Shown here: one piece after another, positions 25,291 through 35,128 of the stretch
Layout: every line of letters begins with the position of its first letter
Numbering within the stretch: position 1 is the stretch's first letter
Source: Mesorhizobium sp. AR07
GTDB taxonomy: Bacteria; Pseudomonadota; Alphaproteobacteria; Rhizobiales; Rhizobiaceae
Direction: 5' to 3'
DNA: 64,000 nucleotides
NCBI RefSeq assembly: GCF_024746815.1
Contig: NZ_CP080528.1
Coordinates: 806,001 to 870,000 of the forward strand
The notes under the pieces: generated by a model
The model's input: the letters and a program-made list of their open reading frames with translations, nothing else
Database searches by the model: none
Told to the model about the DNA's origin: nothing
Position numbers and translations under genes: made by a program

Positions 25291-25292
25291 CA

Positions 25293-25311
25293 ACCTTATA
25301 GTCAAGGTAGA
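25293..25311 (+). promoter_or_regulatory. Candidate operator upstream of nadA
   Basis: An interrupted palindrome ACCTT-N6-AAGGT sits in the 63-bp gap between the NadQ-like regulator and nadA. Its location suits repression or activation of nadABC by that regulator. No experimental motif was available to compare. Confidence 0.4.
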
Positions 25312-25353
25312 CATATCCCCTTATTATCAGATCGAATATAATCGGAGGCGCTG

Positions 25354-26328
25354 ATGACTGGGGCGTTACCTACTGCCGCGTCCTTGTACGAGCGCGTCCG
25401 GCGCGTGGTCCCGCCAGTCGAATGGTCGGCCTTTGCAAACGACATTGATGCCATCCTCGCGCTGAAGCGGGAGCGCAACGCCATCATCCTGGCGCACAAT
25501 TATCAGACGCCTGAGATCTTCCATTGCGTCGCAGACGTCGTCGGCGACAGCCTCGCACTGGCCCGTAAAGCAATGGCGGTGGATGCCGACATCATCGTGG
25601 TTGCCGGCGTGCATTTCATGGCCGAGACCGCAAAGCTGCTAAATCCGAACACGACTGTGCTCATCCCGGACATGGGCGCCGGTTGCTCACTGGCGGATTC
25701 GATCACGGCACAAGATGTGCAGCTGATGCGACAGCGCTATCCGGAGGTCCCGGTTGTCACCTATGTCAATACGTCCGCCGCCGTGAAGGCCCAATCCGAC
25801 ATCTGCTGCACCTCGGGCAACGCCAAGGCGGTAGTGGAATCGCTCGGCGTGCCGCGTGTGATCATGCTGCCCGATGAATTTCTTGCGAAGAACATCGCCG
25901 CCCAGACGAAGGTCGAGATCATCGCCTGGAAGGGTCATTGCGAGGTGCATGAGCGCTTCACCCCGGCTGATATCCGCGAGCTGCGCGCTGCACACGCGGG
26001 CGTGGTCGTGCTCGCCCATCCCGAATGTCCGCCCGACGTTGTCAGAGAGGCGGATTTCTCGGGGTCGACGGCCGCCATGTCGGATTATGTCGAGCGGGAG
26101 AAACCGGCACGGGTCGTGTTGATGACGGAATGTTCGATGAGCGACAACGTCGCGGTCGCGCATCCCGACGTCGAGTTCGTTCGCCCCTGCAATCTTTGCC
26201 CACACATGAAGCGCATCACGCTCGCCAACATTCGCGCCGCGCTCGAGGAGAACCGGTACGAGATCCGGATCGATCCCGGGATAGCCGGCCCCGCCCGCCG
26301 CGCGGTCGAGCGCATGCTTTCAATATGA
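25354..26328 (+). CDS. nadA: NadA: quinolinate synthase
   Basis: A 324-residue 4Fe-4S enzyme that condenses iminoaspartate with dihydroxyacetone phosphate to quinolinate. The three cluster cysteines are visible in GAGCSLADS, ICCTSGNAK and PCNLCPHMKRI. The segment AIILAHNYQTPEI is the typical N-terminal substrate region. A GGAGG ribosome-binding site precedes the ATG. Its stop overlaps the nadB start (ATGA). First gene of nadABC. Confidence 0.97.
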   Translation: MTGALPTAASLYERVRRVVPPVEWSAFANDIDAILALKRERNAIILAHNYQTPEIFHCVADVVGDSLALARKAMAVDADIIVVAGVHFMAETAKLLNPNTTVLIPDMGAGCSLADSITAQDVQLMRQRYPEVPVVTYVNTSAAVKAQSDICCTSGNAKAVVESLGVPRVIMLPDEFLAKNIAAQTKVEIIAWKGHCEVHERFTPADIRELRAAHAGVVVLAHPECPPDVVREADFSGSTAAMSDYVEREKPARVVLMTECSMSDNVAVAHPDVEFVRPCNLCPHMKRITLANIRAALEENRYEIRIDPGIAGPARRAVERMLSI

Positions 26329-27866
26329 ACCTTGATGTCCTCGACATCGCCGGGGCGCCGGTCGTCATCGGCGCCGGCATTGCCGGCCTGATGACGGCGC
26401 TTCATCTAGCGCCGGAACCGGTCGTGCTTCTGTCCAATGCGCCGCTTGGAACCGGAGTCTGCAGCGAGCTCGCTCAGGGTGGTCTTGCGGCAAGTCTCGG
26501 CGGCGACGACGACCCCGAACTTCATCTTTGCGACACACTTGCAGCCGGCGACGGCCTCTGCGACGAGGCGACTGTGCGGCGAGTGGTCCGGGCTGCAACC
26601 AATGCCATCAAGACCCTTGAGCGCTTCGGCGTCGCCTTCGACCGCTATCCTGAAGGCGCTTTGCGGCTCGGGCTTGAGGCAGCACATTCGCAACGGCGGA
26701 TCGTGCATGCCGGGGGCGACGCCACGGGTTGGGAGCTGGTCCGCGCACTCATCGCCGCAGCGCGCCGGACAGCCTCGATCACTATTCTCGAAAACGTGGA
26801 GGTCCGCCGCCTGATCGTGGAAGACGGGTCGGTCATCGCCGTGGTCGCGGTCGGGTACGCGGGTGCGGTCACTTTGCCCACGCGCCGCGCGGTGCTGGCA
26901 ACCGGCGGCATCGGCGGCCTGTTTTGCGACACGACAAACCCGCCTGGCTCATGGGGACACGGGCTGGCACTCGCCGCCTGGGCCGGGGCAGAGCTCGCCG
27001 ACCTGGAATTCGTGCAGTTCCATCCGACCGCCCTCGACACCCCGCGTCGGCCGATGCCGCTGGTGAGCGAAGCAGTGCGCGGCGAAGGCGCGGTGCTCAT
27101 TGACGAGCGAGGAGAGCGCTTCCTCGCTGAAACGCCTGGCGGCGAGCTTGCGCCTCGCGACGTGGTGGCGCGCGCCGTTTGGCATCAGCTTGCTGCCGGG
27201 GGCCGCGTGTTCCTGGACGCGCGGCGATGTCTCGGCCCTAGTTTTGAAAAGCGCTTCCCAGGCATTGCCGGTTTGTGCCGCGAGGCAGGCGTAGATCCTG
27301 CGACCGACCCGATTCCGGTGCGCCCAGCGGCACATTATCACATGGGCGGCGTCGCCGTAGACGCCGCCGGCCGCAGCTCCGTCGAGGGATTGTGGGCGTG
27401 CGGCGAGGTTGCTTGTACTGGCCTGCACGGCGCCAATCGTCTCGCAAGCAACTCGCTCACCGAAGCGGCGGTCACCGCGAGCTGGGTTGCTGAAAGCGTT
27501 GCCGGCGCATCGTATACCCGGCGACGGCGTGTATGTTCCACGTTGGTGCCTCCACGGCCAGACGCTTCAGGCATCAGGGCGGTCGTCTCCGCCGCACTCG
27601 GCATCATCCGCGATGGCCAGACGATGCGCGAAGCGGTGGCGACCCTGCTGCCGATGGCAGGTCACGACGGCCCCAAGTCCGGCCCGGCTTTGGTCTCACT
27701 GATGCTGGCCGTTGCAGCCCTACGGCGAGAAGAGAGCCGCGGCGCGCACTGTCGATCCGATTTCCCTCGGCGCGATGCAGACGCGTGTACGTCACGGCTG
27801 ACGCTGAACAGCGCAATGCAGGCCGCCGCCGCACTCAGTTGCCGGGCGCCGATACGGAGCACGTGA
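26325..27866 (+). CDS. nadB: NadB: L-aspartate oxidase
   Basis: An FAD enzyme of 513 residues that oxidises aspartate to iminoaspartate for NadA. The dinucleotide-binding motif GAGIAGLMTALHL is near residue 16. Substrate-site segments such as EFVQFHPTAL, RGEGAVLIDERGERF and GLHGANRLASNSLTEA are typical. The frame is open far upstream to 26025, but the family N-terminus starts at the ATG that overlaps the nadA stop. nadC follows after 1 bp. Confidence 0.96.
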   Translation: MNLDVLDIAGAPVVIGAGIAGLMTALHLAPEPVVLLSNAPLGTGVCSELAQGGLAASLGGDDDPELHLCDTLAAGDGLCDEATVRRVVRAATNAIKTLERFGVAFDRYPEGALRLGLEAAHSQRRIVHAGGDATGWELVRALIAAARRTASITILENVEVRRLIVEDGSVIAVVAVGYAGAVTLPTRRAVLATGGIGGLFCDTTNPPGSWGHGLALAAWAGAELADLEFVQFHPTALDTPRRPMPLVSEAVRGEGAVLIDERGERFLAETPGGELAPRDVVARAVWHQLAAGGRVFLDARRCLGPSFEKRFPGIAGLCREAGVDPATDPIPVRPAAHYHMGGVAVDAAGRSSVEGLWACGEVACTGLHGANRLASNSLTEAAVTASWVAESVAGASYTRRRRVCSTLVPPRPDASGIRAVVSAALGIIRDGQTMREAVATLLPMAGHDGPKSGPALVSLMLAVAALRREESRGAHCRSDFPRRDADACTSRLTLNSAMQAAAALSCRAPIRST

Positions 27867-27867
27867 T

Positions 27868-28749
27868 ATGGTTTCATTCTCACCCCTCCCCTCGACGCTG
27901 ATCGAACCGATCGTGCGCGGTGCCCTTCTCGAAGACCTTGGCAGATGCGGCGACCTGACCAGCGATGCAGTGATTCCCCACGATTGCATTGCCACCTTGG
28001 TGCTCAAATCGCGACAGGCGGGCATCGTTGCCGGGCTCGATCTGGTCGCGTACGCCTTCCTGCTCGTGGAGCCCGCGATCGACATGCACATTTGGCGTCC
28101 TGACGGCAGTGATGTCGGGGCGGGCGAAACCATCGCGAAGCTGTGCGGACCGGCGCGCGGTTTGCTCGCAGCCGAGCGCACAGCGCTCAATTTCCTGTGT
28201 CGCCTGAGCGGCATTGCCACAGCCACAGCGGCGATGGTGGAGTCCGTGCGTGGCCACAAGGCGAGGATCGTATGCACTCGAAAGACGACTCCCGGCCTGC
28301 GCGCGCTGGAGAAATACGCCGTGCGCGTCGGCGGCGGCGCCAATCACCGCTTCGGGCTCGACGACGGCGTGCTTATCAAGGACAACCACATAGCGATCGC
28401 CGGTGACATCCGCACAGCTATAGAGCGGGCGCGCGCCGCCGCAGGCCACATGGTGAAGATCGAGGTTGAGGTCGACACGCTGGAACAGCTGGATATCGCG
28501 CTTACAGTTGGAGTCGACGCGGTGCTGCTGGACAATATGTCAGTCGAGGACCTTGCCCGCGCCGTGGCAACGGTCGGCGGCCGCACGATCACCGAGGCCT
28601 CAGGTCGGGTGACACCGAAAACGGCTCCCGCAATCGCAGCCACCGGTGTCGATCTCATTTCCATGGGCTGGCTGACCCACAGCGCGCCGATCCTCGATAT
28701 CGGCCTGGACATGCCAGCCCTGGGAAACATCGGCACCCGCTTGAACTGA
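27868..28749 (+). CDS. nadC: NadC: nicotinate-nucleotide pyrophosphorylase
   Basis: A type II phosphoribosyltransferase of 293 residues that converts quinolinate and PRPP to nicotinate mononucleotide. Typical segments are GDLTSDAVIP, ERTALNFLCRLSGIAT, TRKTTPGLRALEKYAVRVGG, LIKDNH and the VDAVLLDNM loop. It completes de novo NAD synthesis with nadA and nadB, with which it is cotranscribed. Confidence 0.96.
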   Translation: MVSFSPLPSTLIEPIVRGALLEDLGRCGDLTSDAVIPHDCIATLVLKSRQAGIVAGLDLVAYAFLLVEPAIDMHIWRPDGSDVGAGETIAKLCGPARGLLAAERTALNFLCRLSGIATATAAMVESVRGHKARIVCTRKTTPGLRALEKYAVRVGGGANHRFGLDDGVLIKDNHIAIAGDIRTAIERARAAAGHMVKIEVEVDTLEQLDIALTVGVDAVLLDNMSVEDLARAVATVGGRTITEASGRVTPKTAPAIAATGVDLISMGWLTHSAPILDIGLDMPALGNIGTRLN

Positions 28750-28939
28750 TGGAGACGAAATGAAGAGCAGTACCGCTCGGACCTGCACGCAGCGCAACGG
28801 TGCTCGAAGCGAGCCTGTTACCGTTCAACGACGTGAGATTCGAGGCGCATTGCGCTGACGACGGTCATAGCGCTGCGAGCCCCGCCGGTCGATTGACCCC
28901 TGCACGCGCTCGCCAACCAGCAACAAAAGGCTTTTGAAG

Positions 28940-29950
28940 ATGACGATTGAAATGAACGCGGAAACCGATGTGAACCAGGTTGTGGACACCATCGACGTAG
29001 CGCTACCCCGATGGAGCAGCAAGGAGGCGGAGGCGATCCACGGCATGCCGTTCAATGACCTGCTCTTCCTGGCTCAGACGGTTCACCGCCAGAACTTCGA
29101 TCGCAACCGGGTGCAGCTGTCGCGGCTGCTCAGCATCAAGACCGGCGGATGCCCGGAGGATTGCGGTTATTGCAGCCAGTCTGCACATCACAAGACCGGC
29201 TTGATGGCCACGAAGCTGATGGAGGTCGAGCGGGTCATCACTGAGGCGACCAAGGCGCGTGACGCCGGCGCCACCCGCTATTGCATGGGCGCGGCCTGGC
29301 GCAACCCGAAGGAGCGTGACATGAACGCCCTGATCGCCATGGTCCAGGGCATAAAGGCACTCGGCATGGAGACCTGCATGACGCTCGGCATGCTCGAACT
29401 TGGCCAAGCGCAACGCTTAAAGGCGGCCGGCCTCGACTACTATAACCATAACATCGACACCTCCGAGCGCTACTATCCAGAGGTTGTCTCGACCCACACC
29501 TTTGCCGACCGGCTGCAAACGCTTGGCCACGTGCGCGAGGCTGGCATAAAGGTCTGCTGCGGTGGCATTTTCGGGATGGGCGAGGAAAAGGCCGACCGCA
29601 TCGACATGCTGGTCACGCTGGCCAACCTGCCTGAGCCGCCCGAAAGCGTGCCGATCAACCTTCTGATCCCCATCAAGGGCACACCGCTTGCCGAGGCCGG
29701 CCCCCTCGACCCGCTCGCCTTCGTGCGTACAATTGCGCTCGCTCGCGTCATGATGCCCAAGTCCTTTATAAGGCTGTCCGCCGGCAGGGCGGCGATGAGC
29801 GACGAAATGCAGGCACTGTGCTTTTTCGCCGGCGCCAATTCCATATTCGTTGGGGACACGCTGCTGACGGCAGAAAATCCCGGCGAGGACAAGGATCTTT
29901 TGCTCTTCCGGCGCCTTGGCATCGAGCCAATGGCAGTCGAGGCGCAATGA
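28940..29950 (+). CDS. bioB: BioB: biotin synthase
   Basis: A radical-SAM enzyme of 336 residues that inserts sulfur into dethiobiotin. The SAM cluster motif CPEDCGYC is at Cys71, Cys75 and Cys78. YNHNIDTSERYY and GIFGMGE are also typical. The ATG at 28940 is chosen over a TTG at 28934; AAAGG lies just upstream. The 190-bp gap after nadC may hold a bio promoter, but the spacing also allows a single nad-bio transcript. Its stop overlaps bioF (ATGA). Confidence 0.96.
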   Translation: MTIEMNAETDVNQVVDTIDVALPRWSSKEAEAIHGMPFNDLLFLAQTVHRQNFDRNRVQLSRLLSIKTGGCPEDCGYCSQSAHHKTGLMATKLMEVERVITEATKARDAGATRYCMGAAWRNPKERDMNALIAMVQGIKALGMETCMTLGMLELGQAQRLKAAGLDYYNHNIDTSERYYPEVVSTHTFADRLQTLGHVREAGIKVCCGGIFGMGEEKADRIDMLVTLANLPEPPESVPINLLIPIKGTPLAEAGPLDPLAFVRTIALARVMMPKSFIRLSAGRAAMSDEMQALCFFAGANSIFVGDTLLTAENPGEDKDLLLFRRLGIEPMAVEAQ

Positions 29951-31086
29951 ACGGGGCACCGCTTGCCCGCTACGAGGCAACCTTGCAGGGACTGGCGCGC
30001 AGGGACCGGTTGCGCACACTTGCGCCACGCGCCGGGCTCGACTTCTCGTCGAACGACTATCTCGGGCTGGCCGCCTCCAGGAGACTTGGCGAGGCGGTTG
30101 CGGCTGCCATTGCGCTGGGTACGCCGGTTGGCGCAACCGGCTCGCGGCTGTTGCGCGGCAACGCGCCGGAGCATGAGCAACTGGAGGCAGACGCGGCGGC
30201 GTTCTTCGGCACCGAACGCGCGCTGTTCTTCGGCAGCGGCTACATCGCCAACTTCGCCCTTCTGACCGCGCTGCCACAGAAGGGCGACCTGCTGGTCCTC
30301 GACGAACTCGCCCATGCCAGCATGCATGAGGGGGCGCGGGCAGGACGCGCCGAGTTCAAGCTGGTTGCGCACAACGACGTCGATGCTGCCGAGGACGCGA
30401 TCACGCGCTGGCGCGCCGAAGGCGGCATGGGACGCGTCTGGATCGCGATCGAAAGCCTCTACAGCATGGATGGCGACCGCGCGCCGCTAAAAAGTCTTGT
30501 CGCGCTTGCCGATAGGCACGAGGCATTCCTTGTCGTCGACGAAGCGCATGCCACCGGTGTCTGGGGACCGGATGGCCGGGGGCTGGCCGCCGCATTCAAG
30601 GGCCGCGACAACATCGTCGCGCTCCACACATGCGGCAAGGCGCTCGGCGCGTCGGGCGCACTGGTCACCGGACCGCGAACGCTGTGCGACTATCTCATCA
30701 ATCGGTGCCGGCCATTCATCTACGCCACCGCGCCATCGCCGCTGATGGCGGTGGCAGTGCGCGAAGCGCTCGCCATGCTGTCCGACGAGCCCATGCGCCG
30801 CGTTCAGCTGCAGGATCGCGTTGCCTTCGCCGGCCGTCAATTGGCCGAGCGCTGCGGCGTGAAGCCGAGCGGCTCGCAGATCCAGCCCTTTGCCATCGGC
30901 GATGTCGGGCGCACCATGGTGGTGGCGGCGGAACTGCAGGCCCGCGGCTTCGACATCCGCGGCATCCGCCCGCCGACCGTGCCAGAGGGCACATCGCGCC
31001 TGCGCATTTCGCTGACGCTCAACGTCGACGAAGCTGCCATCTCGGCCATGGTCGACGCGCTCGTTGAGGTGTTGGCCCAAACATGA
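29947..31086 (+). CDS. bioF: BioF: 8-amino-7-oxononanoate synthase
   Basis: A PLP-dependent alpha-oxoamine synthase of 379 residues condensing pimeloyl thioester with alanine. The PLP lysine is Lys231 in HTCGKALGASGA. DFSSNDYLGLA, GSGYIANFALL and VVDEAHATGVWG are diagnostic. The start is the ATG overlapping the bioB stop; the frame is open further upstream inside bioB. Confidence 0.95.
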   Translation: MNGAPLARYEATLQGLARRDRLRTLAPRAGLDFSSNDYLGLAASRRLGEAVAAAIALGTPVGATGSRLLRGNAPEHEQLEADAAAFFGTERALFFGSGYIANFALLTALPQKGDLLVLDELAHASMHEGARAGRAEFKLVAHNDVDAAEDAITRWRAEGGMGRVWIAIESLYSMDGDRAPLKSLVALADRHEAFLVVDEAHATGVWGPDGRGLAAAFKGRDNIVALHTCGKALGASGALVTGPRTLCDYLINRCRPFIYATAPSPLMAVAVREALAMLSDEPMRRVQLQDRVAFAGRQLAERCGVKPSGSQIQPFAIGDVGRTMVVAAELQARGFDIRGIRPPTVPEGTSRLRISLTLNVDEAAISAMVDALVEVLAQT

Positions 31087-31096
31087 CCAGAGCGGT

Positions 31097-31732
31097 ATGA
31101 CCCAACGCATCGTCATCACCGGAACCGACACCGGAATTGGCAAGACCGTGTTTGCGGCTGGCCTCGCCGGTTTGCTCGACGGTTTCTACTGGAAGCCGGT
31201 GCAATCGGGCCTCGACGGCGAGACCGACAGCGAGGTGGTTGCGCGGCTTGCCGGCTTGCCCTCGGAGCGCGTGCTGCCGGAAGCCTACCGCTTGAAGAGC
31301 CCGCTGTCGCCGCATCGTTCGGCCGAGATCGACGGCGTCGCGATCAAGGCTGCCGATCTTACTTTTCCCGTCCTGCCGACGCCGCTCGTCATCGAGGGCG
31401 CGGGCGGGCTGATGGTGCCGCTCAACCGGCGCACAAGGTTCATCGACATCTTCGCTGAGTGGCGGCTGCCAGTTATTTTGTGTGCCCGCACCACGCTCGG
31501 CACCATCAACCACACGCTGCTGTCGATCGAGGCGCTGCGCGCCCGCTCCATCCCGCTGGCCGGCATCGCCTTCATCGGCGATGAGATGGCCGATACACAA
31601 CGGACAATCGTGGAAATGGGCGGGGTGCCGCAGCTCGGCAGGCTGCCCTATCTCGATCCGCTGACGAACAAAACGCTGCGAGACGCAATGATTGCCGGCT
31701 TCGCCTTCGCCTCGTGTACGGGAGATCACTGA
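31097..31732 (+). CDS. bioD: BioD: dethiobiotin synthetase
   Basis: A 211-residue ATP-dependent carboxylase closing the ureido ring of dethiobiotin. The P-loop GTDTGIGKT is at residues 9-17, followed by YWKPVQSGL and EGAGGLMVPL. It starts 10 bp after bioF, and its stop overlaps the bioA start by one base (TGATG). Confidence 0.95.
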   Translation: MTQRIVITGTDTGIGKTVFAAGLAGLLDGFYWKPVQSGLDGETDSEVVARLAGLPSERVLPEAYRLKSPLSPHRSAEIDGVAIKAADLTFPVLPTPLVIEGAGGLMVPLNRRTRFIDIFAEWRLPVILCARTTLGTINHTLLSIEALRARSIPLAGIAFIGDEMADTQRTIVEMGGVPQLGRLPYLDPLTNKTLRDAMIAGFAFASCTGDH

Positions 31733-32997
31733 TGTCGCAGTCCCATGTGTGGCACCCCTTCACCCAGCATGCGCTCGAGGCGGCGACCCCTGAAATCGTC
31801 CTGACGGAGGGAGCCTATCTCCACAAGGCCGACGGCACGCGTATCCTGGATGCCATTTCCTCCTGGTGGGTCGTCACCCACGGGCACCGCCACCCCCGCA
31901 TCATGAAGGCTATCGAGACAACCGCGTCGAGCCTCGACCAGATTATCTTTGCGGGCTTCACGCACGAGCCAGCCGAACGTCTGGCCAAGGCGCTTGTCGG
32001 CCTCGCTCCATCGGGCCTCGACTGGGTGTTCTATTCCGACAGCGGCTCGACCTCAGTCGAAGTCGCGCTGAAGATGGCGCTCGGTTATTTCCGCAACATC
32101 GGCGCCCCGCGCTCGCGCATCGTCGTCATGGAGCACAGCTATCATGGCGACACGATCGGCACGATGAGCGTCGGCGCCCGCGGTGTGTTCAACGCTGCCT
32201 ACGAGCCCTTGCTGTTCGAGGTCGACACCATCCCCTTCCCGGCCACCGGGCGCGAACAGGAAACGCTGGATCGGTTCGAGGCCGTCTGCCGCGACCGGCG
32301 CGCCGCCGCGCTGATCGTCGAGCCGCTGGTGCTCGGCGCGGGCGGCATGCTGATGTATCCGGCATGGGTTTTGGCCGAATTGAAGAAGATCGCGGAGGCC
32401 TCCGGCACGCTACTGATCGCCGACGAGGTGATGACCGGCTGGGGCCGCACCGGAACCATGTTCGCCTGCGAGCAGGCATCCATCTCTCCGGATATCCTGT
32501 GCACCTCGAAGGGGCTGACGGGCGGCGTGATCCCGTTGGCCGCCACGCTTGCGACCGATGCCATCTTCCAGGCCCACTATTCGACGGACCGGAAGAAGAC
32601 GTTTTTCCACTCGAGTTCCTACACCGCCAATCCGATTGCTTGCGCGGCAGCACTCGCCAATGTCGAGATCTGGCGTGACGAGCCGGTGACTGAGCGGATC
32701 GCGGCCTTGAGCGCGAGGCAGGCCGCCGGGCTTCGGCGGTTTCGAGACAATCCATATTTTACCGACTGCCGCGCGACTGGAACAATCGCAGCGCTCGATC
32801 TGCGCACCGGCTCAGCCGGCTATCTGGCCGAGATCGGGCCGAAGCTGCGCGCATTCTTCCTCGACAAGGGGCTGCTCGTGCGTCCGCTCGGCAATGTCCT
32901 CTACCTTCTGCCGCCGTATTGCATCACCGGCGACGAGCTGGTCGGACTCCATGACGCCATCGAGGAGGCCGGCGAACGCTTCGGCTCGAGGCCATGA
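31732..32997 (+). CDS. bioA: BioA: DAPA aminotransferase
   Basis: A class-III PLP aminotransferase of 421 residues converting KAPA to DAPA. The PLP lysine is Lys260 in LCTSKGLTGG; ISSWWVVTHGHRHP and the DEVMTGWGRTG segment (about 231-241) are diagnostic. The ATG at 31732 is favoured by coupling to bioD. The stop overlaps bioZ (ATGA). Confidence 0.96.
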   Translation: MSQSHVWHPFTQHALEAATPEIVLTEGAYLHKADGTRILDAISSWWVVTHGHRHPRIMKAIETTASSLDQIIFAGFTHEPAERLAKALVGLAPSGLDWVFYSDSGSTSVEVALKMALGYFRNIGAPRSRIVVMEHSYHGDTIGTMSVGARGVFNAAYEPLLFEVDTIPFPATGREQETLDRFEAVCRDRRAAALIVEPLVLGAGGMLMYPAWVLAELKKIAEASGTLLIADEVMTGWGRTGTMFACEQASISPDILCTSKGLTGGVIPLAATLATDAIFQAHYSTDRKKTFFHSSSYTANPIACAAALANVEIWRDEPVTERIAALSARQAAGLRRFRDNPYFTDCRATGTIAALDLRTGSAGYLAEIGPKLRAFFLDKGLLVRPLGNVLYLLPPYCITGDELVGLHDAIEEAGERFGSRP

Positions 32998-33977
32998 GCA
33001 GATCGTCGCGCATTCTTGGGTTTGGCCATCATGCGCCGGCGCGCAGGGTCGAGAACCCGGAAATCGAGAACAGTCTCGGCCTCGAACCCGGGTGGATCGA
33101 GCGGCGGACCGGGATACGGTCACGCTTCTGGGCAACGGACGAAGACACGCTGTCTGGCCTTGCCGCGTATGCCGGCGACATGGCGCTGGCGAATGCCGGC
33201 ATCAAGCGCAGCGACATCGGGCTGCTGTTGCTTGCCACCTCGACACCCGATCACCTCCTGCCGCCCAGCGCGCCGCTGGTCGCACACGGGCTGGGGCTCG
33301 GCCGTGCAGGCGCGGTCGACCTCGCTGGTGCTTGCGCCGGCTTCATCTATGCGCTGATGTTCGCGGACGGGTTCACACGCCTGCATGGCAAATCGGCCCT
33401 TGTCATCGCCGCCAACATCCTCAGCCGTCGCATCAATCCCGCTGAGCGTGCCAGCGCCGTGCTGTTTGCCGATGCCGCCGGCGCCCTGGTGATTGGCCCC
33501 TGCGAGGACCCCGATCGCGGCATTCTCGGTGCCTCGGTGGATTCCGATGGCTCGCGCTACGGGCTGATCCAGATTCCTGCCGGAGGAAGCAACAAGCCGT
33601 TCCACGGCGACCTCGACCTCGAGCAGACTCGAATGACGATCACCGACGGCCGTGAAGTGTTCGCCAAGGCGGTCGAGATGATGACTGCCTGCTCGCAGGA
33701 CGCGCTCACTGCTGCCCGAATGCGGCCGCAGGACATCGACCGGTTCGTGCCGCACCAGGCCAACGCGCGCATTTTCGATGCCGTTGGGAGAAACCTCGGC
33801 ATAGCAGATCATGCGATCATCAAGACGATCGTCGACTACGGCAACTCTTCCGCCGCGACGATCCCACTGTCGCTGTCGCTGGCCAACCAAGCGGAGCCGT
33901 TCCGGCAGGGCGAGAAGATCCTTCTGGCGGCAGCGGGTGCGGGTCTCAGCGGCGGGGCCCTCATTGTTGGAACTTAG
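32994..33977 (+). CDS. bioZ: BioZ: FabH-like ketoacyl-ACP synthase for biotin precursor
   Basis: A KAS III-type condensing enzyme of 327 residues with Cys114 in AGACAGF, His in VPHQANARI and Asn in YGNSSAA. BioZ supplies the pimeloyl-type thioester for BioF in many alphaproteobacteria; work in Agrobacterium showed condensation starting from glutaryl-CoA. Its place as the last gene of bioBFDAZ distinguishes it from housekeeping FabH. It ends the vitamin block; IS debris follows. Confidence 0.94.
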   Translation: MSRSSRILGFGHHAPARRVENPEIENSLGLEPGWIERRTGIRSRFWATDEDTLSGLAAYAGDMALANAGIKRSDIGLLLLATSTPDHLLPPSAPLVAHGLGLGRAGAVDLAGACAGFIYALMFADGFTRLHGKSALVIAANILSRRINPAERASAVLFADAAGALVIGPCEDPDRGILGASVDSDGSRYGLIQIPAGGSNKPFHGDLDLEQTRMTITDGREVFAKAVEMMTACSQDALTAARMRPQDIDRFVPHQANARIFDAVGRNLGIADHAIIKTIVDYGNSSAATIPLSLSLANQAEPFRQGEKILLAAAGAGLSGGALIVGT

Positions 33978-35128
33978 CGGAACGCTCGGCCACGCACAGG
34001 ACTGTCATGAATGAAGCTAGGATGGCCCAATGCGAAAATAGTCGCCTGCAGGCTCCATGGCTCTGGTTCCCTGACGCGAGAGCCAATCACCGTGCCGACC
34101 ACCTTTTTCGGGCACGACGAGCGGCAAGGCTACCTGACTGTGCGAGGACTGCCTGGCGATGGCTGCCGGCGTGGAGGTGACCGAACCCGGCAACGTCATG
34201 CAGTGCGAAAAAAACCCCCATATGCCCGTTTTCAACGACGCTCGCTCCATTTCGAAACCAGGTGTTTCGCCCGATCTAGACGGCCACACAAATATCCAGC
34301 CTCGGGTGGCTCGTGCAAACGGTTGCCATCAGTTGGGCAAGGGTTGAGAGGAAGAATACTGGCAATGTGGATGCGGCCTGCACGAGCGCAACCATCAAAT
34401 CGGACGCTGAAATGGTTGCCATCACCGCTTATGTCTGTCGGATACAATATTGTGCGCAGCGTTGGTACGGCTTTTGGCGGCGTAATCCTGGCATTCTTTG
34501 GACCGCTGGCCGCTTTCGCTTTGGCTGCGGTGAGTGATCTGGCGCCCCTGGCCGTCGACCGACATTCGGATCTTGGTAATCGAAGGCTGGTTATGGCCCT
34601 TCTTCCCGGTCGCTGCCTGCTGGTTGGCACGAACCAATGTGCTGTCGAGCATCACTTGGTAATTCTGAGGATCCCGATCAGGTCAGCGAATATCCGATCC
34701 CATACCGGCCTTACCGCGCCTGAAGTGTGGAGGCTTTCGAGGCGCTGGCATTGCTCGCTGCTCAGTTCATATCGCCGGGCCATCCCTCGCTCCAGATCGA
34801 ATCTCAACGCAGATTTGAATCGAGAATGTCGATTGGCCAGGTGAGGGTTATCATGGCCCTCTCAGCTTTGCTGAGACTGACCTATGGCCAAAAGTCCCGT
34901 AGATGCAGTGTGGAATGTCAATCCACAGACACCCACCATATTGCGCTTAGAGACGCCCTCCTTCTGTGGCCGAGATGGGCGCCAAGGCTGTTGTCGTGGC
35001 CGCGCCGAGATGCGGGTGAGCTCGACGGTTTGTCAGCCGCACCTCGGTGCGTGTCGCTGAAGACCAATTGCCTCTGGAGTGCGAACCTGCGGGCCTTTTC
35101 CCCGCTCGGCCTCCCGCTTGGCCTTCGC
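33978..35128. mobile_element. Decayed IS5-type debris after bioZ
   Basis: The best piece is on the minus strand at 34422-34655, where MMLDSTLVRANQQAATGKKG resembles the start of the catalytic half of IS427/IS5-type transposases. Adjacent minus-strand frames (34017-34630) carry broken continuations. From about 34870 to 35128 I see nothing assignable. No terminal repeats were recognised. Confidence 0.6.

Noticed and set aside
26025..26324. Upstream extension of NadB
   Set aside because: It overlaps nadA by 300 bp; the coupled ATG at 26325 gives the normal N-terminus.
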